From NCBI GenBank assembly GCA_002167605.1, contig NHCT01000027.1, positions 1 to 8,174 on the forward strand: a stretch of 8,174 nucleotides of DNA, given 5' to 3'. The position numbers were made by a program, and so were the translations under genes. Position 1 is the stretch's first letter; each line of letters starts with the position of its first letter. Positions 1 through 6,057 of the stretch are shown piece after piece. The notes beneath the pieces are model-generated. The model was not told where the DNA came from, made no database searches, and saw only the letters and a list, made by a program, of their open reading frames with translations. Source of the stretch: Verrucomicrobia bacterium TMED40. GTDB taxonomy: Bacteria; Verrucomicrobiota; Verrucomicrobiia; Opitutales; Seribacteraceae.

Positions 1-78
1 CAATTCTTTGGAATGATCGTCGCCCTTCACTCGTAAACCACTTGGTGAGACCACGACTGTCTTATATTCAAAGGTCAT
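1..78 (-). CDS. Partial small protein, DUF4177-like N-terminus (runs off left edge)
   Basis: An ATG at 76-78 on the minus strand opens 26 codons with no stop before the window edge. An in-frame TAG lies about 15 bases upstream, so this is the first ATG of its frame. The protein begins MTFEYKTVVVSPSGL and continues with a Lys/Asp-rich stretch. That layout (Tyr-Lys-x-Val-x-Val, then a Gly-Leu turn) resembles the first strand of DUF4177 proteins, small single-domain proteins that go on to an amphipathic helix and a Gly-Trp-Glu-Leu motif. That motif would lie outside the window, so the family call is inference. The frame follows the tyrosine kinase by 73 bases in the same direction, with no convincing terminator between them, and may be the last gene of the export operon. 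No clear Shine-Dalgarno sequence is visible. Confidence 0.5.
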   Translation of the reverse strand, partial: MTFEYKTVVVSPSGLRVKGDDHSKEL

Positions 79-151
79 GATTAAAAACTTTAGCTAATTA
101 GATTTCTATCTTGAAACCTGCAAAATTGAAAGAGTAGGTAATTGCAAAATG

Positions 152-2428
152 TTAAGATGTTAATTTCTCAACAGGAGCCTTTTCATCCTTTTCCTTACCA
201 TAATACTTATTGTAGTACTTATACCTAAAATAACCGTAACCGTAATATCCGGAATAGTAATACCCGGGTGTCTTTTTCTGGGGGAGATCATTCAAAACTA
301 CCCCCAATACATTTGCACCAGTCTCCTCGATATTTTCCAGAAGGCTTTTAGCAACTTTTCGAGAAACCTTTCCGTATCTTGTGACAAAAAGAACTTCGTC
401 TACTTTGCGAGCAATTGCAAGCGAGTCTGGAAACAGGCCAATAGGTGGGCTATCCACAATAATGACATCTGCGATTTGACGTAACTTGTTCATGACAAGG
501 TCAAATTCAGTTCTTTCGAGCATTTCAGTAGCCGCTCGTGTCTTTCCACCAGAGGGCAAAACATGAAGGTTGGGATGGGTTTCGTGTAAAGACTCCTGAA
601 TGTGAGTGTCAATGTCTTTACTTCCCTTGACTACTTCGTTTACGAGAGTGACGATTCCCTTTTCGTTCGTTATATTACAAAGATTATGCAGTCCAGGTCT
701 TCGAAGATCAAAATCAATGAGAATTGTTTTTCGGCCGTGATTTGCGCAACTAAATGCTAAATTAGCGGAGATGAGACTCTTTCCCTCGCTTGGAATAGCA
801 GAAGTGACCAATAGAACCTTAGGATAGTCTGCATTAGAATTCATCTGTATTCGACTATACATGCTTCTGAATGATTCTGTAAGACCATCGTCTAAATCAT
901 TTCCTACAATTAGAGGGCGTTCCCTCTCATCAACTTCTGAAATCTTTGGAATACCGCCAATCAAATCATGACCTACAAAGACCTCTACATCCCAAGGGGA
1001 CTTGACTCGATTATCAACGAATTCCAAAAGAATAGGCAATGCGAAGAATACTGAGAAGAAAATCATAAACCCGCTTTGTCGAATTTGATTTTTATCTGGC
1101 GTGTATGGCGCTGATGGTTGAGTCGCAAATTGTTCCTTGTGGAGTGGTTCTTCCTGCTCAGATGGCAATGCTTGCTCAATTCTCACATCGTTTAATCGAT
1201 CATGTATTTGATCCGTACTTTTCCTAACAACAGCAAGTTGTCTCTCAAAATTTATTAGTTTCTCTTCGATTTCACTGAGTTTTCGAGAATCCTCCTGTAC
1301 CTTTTGCATTGCTTTTGCGAACTCATTTTCCTGTGCAACAAGATGAATATACTTATCTCTTAGATCCTCAATCGCTGATTTAACCGCAAGATTCAAGGAT
1401 TGCTTAACCTCTAGAACTTGTCTTGCGTTTTCCATCATTTTAGGATGTCTTTCTAAGTATCCGGTACCCGTTTCTTGATAATTCTTTCTGGTTAACTCAA
1501 GATTGTACAAGGTTTGTCGAAGGCTAGGAATATTCCCATAAGACTCGATAGCATCGAGTTCAAAAAATTCCTTAATAACAGCAATATCACCAGCAACATC
1601 GGCAGATTGAAGAGAAGAGGTTTCATTACCAATACGCATTTGTATTTGCAAAATTTGCCTTAGCAAAGAGTTGATTCGAATTTGTTCTAGTTTACATTTG
1701 GTGATCTCAGCTTGGTACCGGCTTTTCCTGTCCGCAGTGTCCTTTTTCTCATCTTCCAAGAACGGTAACTGGTTATTCTTTTTATACCCTGACATTTCTC
1801 CTGATATCCTCGATTCTTCATCAATGCTTTTTTGAAGGAGTACTTCTAGCACATTTCTAACTGATTCGACCTGCTGACTCTTCTTACTCCTATGCAGTTT
1901 TTCGTACTCACTTTGTACTATATCCGCCACGATCATTGCCCCCTTGCCGCTTCTTGAATTTGAGTTGATGGTAAAGCGTGGCCTTCCTTCACTAGGAGGT
2001 GAAACTGAAACACCGTAGGAAACTGTAGCTCCCACATCCATCGAAATACCCTCCTTTAGATAAGGTTCTAGAAGAGCAGACTTGTATTCAGGGTTGTCCT
2101 TCACCTTTTGTATAACATTAACTCGTAATTCTTGGCTATTAAGACCATCAAGGTGTTTTGCTACCAATCCTTGGACATGCTGGTCTCGTTCAACTTTCTG
2201 AAGGTTTAAGATCGCTGGAGGTGGTATTAAGCGAAATGATGATGATGACTTGTAAAACTCTGGACTTTGAAGCTTATTGTAGACAAAACCAAGTGAAATA
2301 GGCAAGGCAACCGTAAGAGCAAGTAACCACCGGTCTCTGATGATAAGAATAAAATCGGAGACTCCTTTTATGTTACTTTTGGACCTGCCACCTGAGTGTA
2401 TTTCGGTTGTATCTATTTCATCATCCAT
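152..2428 (-). CDS. wzc: Wzc-like polysaccharide co-polymerase / BY-type tyrosine kinase
   Basis: This 758-residue inner-membrane protein combines a chain-length (Wzz-type) module with a cytoplasmic tyrosine autokinase. Visible parts in order: cytoplasmic N-terminus; first membrane segment about 34-50; Wzz-like and long periplasmic region with coiled-coil stretches about 180-265 and 330-415; second membrane segment about 452-471; then the kinase. The kinase has Walker A SAIPSEGKS (543-551), Walker A' ILIDFDLRRP (569-578) and Walker B VIIVDSPP (655-662). The tail holds 12 tyrosines within residues 723-743, the expected autophosphorylation cluster. The family's ExxRxxR oligomerisation motif is present only in part: E518 and R521 are kept, the third position is Tyr524, and an Arg lies two residues later (R526). 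Its ATG directly follows the TAA of the OPX gene, which suggests translational coupling. In the family, cycles of phosphorylation control polymer length and export. Function is confident; the polymer is unknown. Confidence 0.93.
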   Translation of the reverse strand: MDDEIDTTEIHSGGRSKSNIKGVSDFILIIRDRWLLALTVALPISLGFVYNKLQSPEFYKSSSSFRLIPPPAILNLQKVERDQHVQGLVAKHLDGLNSQELRVNVIQKVKDNPEYKSALLEPYLKEGISMDVGATVSYGVSVSPPSEGRPRFTINSNSRSGKGAMIVADIVQSEYEKLHRSKKSQQVESVRNVLEVLLQKSIDEESRISGEMSGYKKNNQLPFLEDEKKDTADRKSRYQAEITKCKLEQIRINSLLRQILQIQMRIGNETSSLQSADVAGDIAVIKEFFELDAIESYGNIPSLRQTLYNLELTRKNYQETGTGYLERHPKMMENARQVLEVKQSLNLAVKSAIEDLRDKYIHLVAQENEFAKAMQKVQEDSRKLSEIEEKLINFERQLAVVRKSTDQIHDRLNDVRIEQALPSEQEEPLHKEQFATQPSAPYTPDKNQIRQSGFMIFFSVFFALPILLEFVDNRVKSPWDVEVFVGHDLIGGIPKISEVDERERPLIVGNDLDDGLTESFRSMYSRIQMNSNADYPKVLLVTSAIPSEGKSLISANLAFSCANHGRKTILIDFDLRRPGLHNLCNITNEKGIVTLVNEVVKGSKDIDTHIQESLHETHPNLHVLPSGGKTRAATEMLERTEFDLVMNKLRQIADVIIVDSPPIGLFPDSLAIARKVDEVLFVTRYGKVSRKVAKSLLENIEETGANVLGVVLNDLPQKKTPGYYYSGYYGYGYFRYKYYNKYYGKEKDEKAPVEKLTS

Positions 2429-3097
2429 TTACAAAAGTCTTTCTGGCACTTCAATCCTGTCATTAGGGTAAATCCAAAATCTTTTCGATGAGCCGCGGAT
2501 GTTTCCTGTGCTTAAACCCTCAACATCAACTTCGTAAGTCTTGGTTTCACGGGCGAACCCTTTTTCATCGAAAAATGTTCTTGTTACATAGACTTTATTT
2601 TTGCGTGCGATATCATTAAAACCACCACTTCGGGCAATCACTTCAACAATATTCATAGCTTCAACTTCAGGTGGGAAGACATAAGGACCCTTTTTGTTAA
2701 GAGCACCTGTAAGAAAAACTGATCGATCAATGTATTTTGAAACTGCGACACTAACAATTGGTTGCCTAAAAATAAGTTTAGTTTGATAGGCTTTAGCTAT
2801 TTTTGTTTCTGCTTGTTTTGCAGTCATTCCAACAAGAGAAACTTCTCCAAGGTAAACTAATCTCAAGTTACCATCGTTATTGATTTTTGAATCAACTGTA
2901 CAATCAGGTTCACCTCGAACAAGAATTTTTACAGTGTCGCCAACTCGAAATTTATACCCAGTAGGATCAAGCAACACAGATGGATCTTTGAACATGGATT
3001 GTCCATATGCAAATTCAGTATTTAAAAAAAATATAAATAGGAGATATAATTTCTTGTAGTAAATAAAAGAAAACAATTTCTGACAACTCATTATCAT
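2429..3097 (-). CDS. Short OPX (Wza-family) polysaccharide export protein
   Basis: A 222-residue secreted protein. Residues 1-33 form a signal peptide (Lys-rich start, hydrophobic core about 17-27, likely cleavage near AYGQ), with no lipobox cysteine. The mature part opens with the Poly_export signature YKFRVGDTVKILVRGEPD (48-65), continues with the conserved Asp-Gly-x-Leu (75-78) and the GxTxxQAExxI helix (90-100), then a single SLBB-type domain from about 126 (VFLTGALNKKGPY) to the C-terminus. E. coli Wza is about 380 residues and has extra SLBB domains and a C-terminal helix that forms its own outer-membrane pore. None of that is present here, so this looks like the short OPX class that depends on a separate beta-barrel. 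It lies 28 bases downstream of such a barrel and abuts the co-polymerase kinase. Met3 is an alternative start; neither has a strong Shine-Dalgarno. Confidence 0.9.
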   Translation of the reverse strand: MIMSCQKLFSFIYYKKLYLLFIFFLNTEFAYGQSMFKDPSVLLDPTGYKFRVGDTVKILVRGEPDCTVDSKINNDGNLRLVYLGEVSLVGMTAKQAETKIAKAYQTKLIFRQPIVSVAVSKYIDRSVFLTGALNKKGPYVFPPEVEAMNIVEVIARSGGFNDIARKNKVYVTRTFFDEKGFARETKTYEVDVEGLSTGNIRGSSKRFWIYPNDRIEVPERLL

Positions 3098-3125
3098 CTT
3101 GTGAATATTTCAATAAGTAAAGAAA

Positions 3126-4382
3126 TCAGAATTTACCGGTCATTTGGATTTGTAAGACATGTCTGTCAAAATCTTCACTACCTCTGTCTATGTAACTAAA
3201 GTCATAACCACCTCTAATAGAAAAGAACTTATTTATTAATTTTCTAATACTAAACCCAAATCCATAATTACTGAATGAACTGACATCTTCCAGTGTGTCA
3301 GAAGCTGGATATGTATATTCAGAGAATCCTGCGGTAACATATCCTGAACCGGTAAGATTTTCAATAAATCGATGGTTCACTCCAAATTGGGCAGATGTGC
3401 TCAAATTGGAAAAACCTTGAGCAGAGGGAATAAAACTCCGACTTAATGAGAAATTAGATGAAGTTTTTTGGTTATACTTCCAGTTTAATGTAAGTGAAGA
3501 AATAATTGTTTGTTGTGATGCTGTCATCGCATTGTCAAAGTTCAAGTGGGAGTAACCCACCGAGGCAATTCCACTTAGTTTTGATGAAATATCTCCATTA
3601 ACGCCAAAGGAAATGGTATGGCTCGAAGAATCTGCAAGACTTTGGCCTGTCGAGTTGTTGTGCGATTTTGAGACGGTGTAACTGTACTCCGTGAAGAGAT
3701 CAAGTTTTTCGGAATAAATATAAAAAGCACGTGCGCGAAGAGGAAGACTAGATAAATCACTGTATGGTCTTGGGCCGGTTGACCCTGATTGATAATGCCT
3801 GTAAGTGTAGTCCGTGCCTGCACCAATACCAAACTTTGTGCTATGATTATACCTAAAGTTCAAACCTGATGTAAAATATGTGTAAGATACCAAATCTTGC
3901 TCTAAGATACTAGCACCAACTTGCTGACCGACATCAAAAGTGGCATCAAATCTTATTTTGGCATTATTTGAAAATCTCTTATTTTTTGATAATGTATCAT
4001 CGAAATCAATCACGAGTGTCGTTATTGGAATGACATAACTTTTATTGCTATTTTTCACGAACTGAGCAATTTCAACACCTGCGGAACCAGAAAGCTTTAA
4101 CAGACTAATTTTTTTGTTAAAATACACTGCGGGTGAGAATTTCAAAATAAAATCATCTTCACTTTCTAGTTCCTCACTTAGAATGTAGGGATTAGAACCT
4201 GATCGAGATTCATTAAACAAACTACTTGATACCCCGAATACTCGAGAGTCATAAGAGCCCGACAAACTTGCAGATACCCCTATTTGACCTAACGGAGTGT
4301 CCTTAGCTGAGTATAGAAAACATAAGAAATTTGATAATAGCAATGCTAGTGTAAGAAACCTCATTGTTTTAATCATGGACAT
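3126..4382 (-). CDS. Outer-membrane beta-barrel, probable BBP2/EpsL-type polysaccharide porin
   Basis: A 418-residue protein with a signal peptide (MSMIKTMRF start, Leu-rich core about 9-23, likely cleavage near YSA, residue 26). The mature chain is a succession of alternating polar/hydrophobic stretches rich in Ser, Tyr, Phe and Gly, separated by short Asn/Ser/Asp turns, and it ends in GKF with a terminal phenylalanine, as outer-membrane proteins do. The last strands (SIRGGYDFSYIDRGSEDF, then a final strand) resemble the ending of the putative beta-barrel porin 2 (EpsL-like) family found in exopolysaccharide operons. It is the first gene of the leftward operon, directly ahead of a short OPX protein that lacks its own pore helix, so an outer-membrane channel for the polymer is the likely role (inference). 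Start: ATG at 4380-4382 gives the longest form, but AGAG lies seven bases before Met3 (4374-4376), which may be the true start. Confidence 0.82.
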   Translation of the reverse strand: MSMIKTMRFLTLALLLSNFLCFLYSAKDTPLGQIGVSASLSGSYDSRVFGVSSSLFNESRSGSNPYILSEELESEDDFILKFSPAVYFNKKISLLKLSGSAGVEIAQFVKNSNKSYVIPITTLVIDFDDTLSKNKRFSNNAKIRFDATFDVGQQVGASILEQDLVSYTYFTSGLNFRYNHSTKFGIGAGTDYTYRHYQSGSTGPRPYSDLSSLPLRARAFYIYSEKLDLFTEYSYTVSKSHNNSTGQSLADSSSHTISFGVNGDISSKLSGIASVGYSHLNFDNAMTASQQTIISSLTLNWKYNQKTSSNFSLSRSFIPSAQGFSNLSTSAQFGVNHRFIENLTGSGYVTAGFSEYTYPASDTLEDVSSFSNYGFGFSIRKLINKFFSIRGGYDFSYIDRGSEDFDRHVLQIQMTGKF

Positions 4383-4387
4383 GCTCT

Positions 4388-4416
4388 ATTGAATTTATTG
4401 AAATGGTCATTGTCAA
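4388..4416 (-). promoter_or_regulatory. Candidate promoter for the leftward export operon
   Basis: On the minus strand a perfect TTGACA (4416 to 4411) is followed, after exactly 17 bases, by TTCAAT (4393 to 4388), which matches 4 of 6 positions of TATAAT. Transcription would begin around 4380-4382, at the first possible ATG of the beta-barrel gene. The message would then be leaderless from Met1, or have a very short leader to Met3 or Met7. This is a sequence match only. Confidence 0.4.
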
Positions 4417-4454
4417 CTGCTCGTTACAAAAGAATTTTTACTGATCTTGACAAT
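4409..4454. repeat. 8-bp perfect inverted repeat between the divergent genes
   Basis: ATTGTCAA at 4409-4416 is the exact reverse complement of TTGACAAT at 4447-4454, with 30 bases between the arms. Each arm contains a consensus -35 hexamer TTGACA on the strand that reads outward, so the pair may be back-to-back promoter elements or the two half-sites of a shared regulator. The right arm starts at the putative TTG start codon of the plus-strand gene. No good -10 lies 15-19 bases downstream of the right arm, so the rightward promoter is doubtful. A second small palindrome, TACAT-AA-ATGTA (4457-4468), follows immediately. Confidence 0.5.
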
Positions 4455-6006
4455 CCTACATAAATGTATCGCTGGAGTGTTGGTTGCCATGCCATGGCTA
4501 AACGCTGGTTTGGCAGGAGAATGGCTTTCAAGTCTTTTCGCCATAATAGTTATTGTATTACTTGCTAAGACAATCTACTTTAACAGAAAAGAAATAAAGA
4601 GGATTTGGTATATTTTCTTACCGCTATATTTTTTCTTCCTCCTATTATTTATCTCATCGTTTAATGTGACCTTCCAAAAATTAGATGAGCTAAAATGGAA
4701 GTCCTTAGACTTGGATAATGCAATCGTGAAAGAAACTGATCCGGAGAAGATTAAGATGATCAATAATCATTTTCGAAACATTTATTTAATGGAAAAACAG
4801 GATCCTAAACTCGCAATAGCTATTTTTTTTAATTTAAAGAATACATACCTAAAAACATTTGGAAATAAACCAACTCCAGCATTATCAACTATTTCAAAAT
4901 ATGAAAATTTAATTACTCTGGGTACTTCTCATTTTATTCCTAGTTCGATAATTGCTTCTCACTCAATAATCCCAGACTATTTGTATATAATATGTTCAAT
5001 TTTATTTTTTTATCTATGTTATCTTTCGTTTCACAACAAAAAGAGCATACGCAAATTACTAATGACCTTTTTTATTTCATCAGGAATATTGGCTTTAGTA
5101 GGCATTTATCAGAAATATAATTATACACCGAACAATAACACACCAGAGATATTTGGAATATGGGATACACCTGAGCCAAGGTATTTCTTTGCGTCATTCA
5201 CATATAAAAATCATTGGTCATGTTTCGCAGTAATCAGTCTCTCTGTTGGTTTTGCCTTTTTGATTAGAAATATACACATACATACAGATAACTTTTTAAG
5301 ATCAAAAATAATTCCATTTATATCTCTATTCTGTTTTATTTTATTTATAAGTACAGTATATTCAGCATCAAGATCTGGCGTGATCATTTCTCTACTTTTT
5401 GTCTCTATACTTTTTCCTTACATTAAAATATTTAAATCTAAAGTTTTATTTGTAATTTTATCTTTATCTTTTTCTATTTTCTTTTTTTCCTTTAAAGATA
5501 ATAAATCTATAACTGAAATGCATAATAATACCAAGCAGCAAATTGTACAATTTAAGCTTGGTGGGCTTCCACTCAGGTTACATCTTTGGCATGATTTGTA
5601 TCAACAAATATCTCTGAGGACTTTTTGGGGATACGGTATAAATTCTTACCGTTCTATTAATCCAATTCATCAATCAAATGAAGTATTAAATATACGATCA
5701 ATTGGCTTGCAGTATGCTCATAATTTATACACTCCCCTGATCGGTCACGGCCATAATGATTGGTTAGAGTTGTTTAGTGAAATTGGATGGATAGGGTTCT
5801 CATTCGTTTTGCTTCCGGCACTTTTATTAATAATTCGGGAAATGATTTCAACTGAATCTTTATTTGCCAAATCTTTGTTCCTTGGTTGTTTTTCTTATTG
5901 CCTATTTTCTCTTATAGATTTCCCAATTCGGACTCCTGCCTGCTTTATTATCTTTTGCGGGATTTTCGGTGTCGCACTCAAATATTCCAAACTTTCGAGT
6001 AACTAA
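4447..6006 (+). CDS. Wzy/WaaL-type polysaccharide polymerase or O-antigen ligase, membrane protein
   Basis: A 519-residue polytopic inner-membrane protein of the O-antigen ligase/polymerase (Wzy_C) superfamily. Hydrophobic segments lie at about 7-20, 25-43, 53-71, 178-194, 204-220, 247-272, 288-304, 310-326, 333-348, 448-464 and 474-510. Family motifs are FASFTYKNHWSCF (248-260), SASRSGVI (306-313), the loop with Arg377, Trp381 and GYGINSY (395-401), and HGHNDWLELFSEIGWIGF (434-451), whose His and Asp/Glu residues are the family hallmark. Two large non-membrane loops (about 72-175 and 350-440) would face the periplasm. Beside a Wzc/OPX/barrel set, the polymerase role is more likely than ligase, but sequence alone cannot decide. 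The start is uncertain: TTG at 4447 is used because residues before Met15 look like part of the first membrane helix; CTG 4441, GTG 4477 and ATG 4489 are alternatives. The gene is much more AT-rich than its flanks (hand count of two sampled 60-base lines: 18-25% GC), as is common for polymerase genes. Confidence 0.87.
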   Translation: MTILHKCIAGVLVAMPWLNAGLAGEWLSSLFAIIVIVLLAKTIYFNRKEIKRIWYIFLPLYFFFLLLFISSFNVTFQKLDELKWKSLDLDNAIVKETDPEKIKMINNHFRNIYLMEKQDPKLAIAIFFNLKNTYLKTFGNKPTPALSTISKYENLITLGTSHFIPSSIIASHSIIPDYLYIICSILFFYLCYLSFHNKKSIRKLLMTFFISSGILALVGIYQKYNYTPNNNTPEIFGIWDTPEPRYFFASFTYKNHWSCFAVISLSVGFAFLIRNIHIHTDNFLRSKIIPFISLFCFILFISTVYSASRSGVIISLLFVSILFPYIKIFKSKVLFVILSLSFSIFFFSFKDNKSITEMHNNTKQQIVQFKLGGLPLRLHLWHDLYQQISLRTFWGYGINSYRSINPIHQSNEVLNIRSIGLQYAHNLYTPLIGHGHNDWLELFSEIGWIGFSFVLLPALLLIIREMISTESLFAKSLFLGCFSYCLFSLIDFPIRTPACFIIFCGIFGVALKYSKLSSN

Positions 6007-6027
6007 TGTGAAAATTTATGTTGCTTC

Positions 6028-6038
6028 AGTGGTCCACT
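6028..6038. other. Small palindrome AGTGGTCCACT upstream of the secreted repeat protein
   Basis: Five-base arms AGTGG/CCACT surround a single central T, in the 51-base gap between the polymerase stop and the next ATG. It is too small and has no T-tract directly after it, so it is not a good intrinsic terminator. An operator half-site pair is possible, but chance is also likely. Confidence 0.2.
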
Positions 6039-6057
6039 TTGGTTGATTATTATTTGC

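Noticed and set aside
119..150. Two direct copies of TGCAAAAT 24 bases apart after the kinase stop
   Set aside because: Eight-base AT-rich repeats arise easily by chance here, with no stem-loop or other structure around them.
2236..2248. Short ATG trinucleotide run (four units)
   Set aside because: It encodes four serines (TCA codons) in the Wzc-like protein and is too short to suggest a variable microsatellite.
3575..3832. 85-codon minus-strand open frame
   Set aside because: It lies wholly inside the beta-barrel gene in another frame; no signal, motif or start signal of its own.
4575..4763. 62-codon minus-strand open frame
   Set aside because: Antisense to the membrane-segment region of the Wzy-like gene; a compositional shadow of AT-rich coding DNA.
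4823..4830. Run of eight T in the Wzy-like gene, possible slippage or phase-variation site
   Set aside because: The gene is very T-rich throughout, the run is short and the frame is intact, so there is no evidence of switching.
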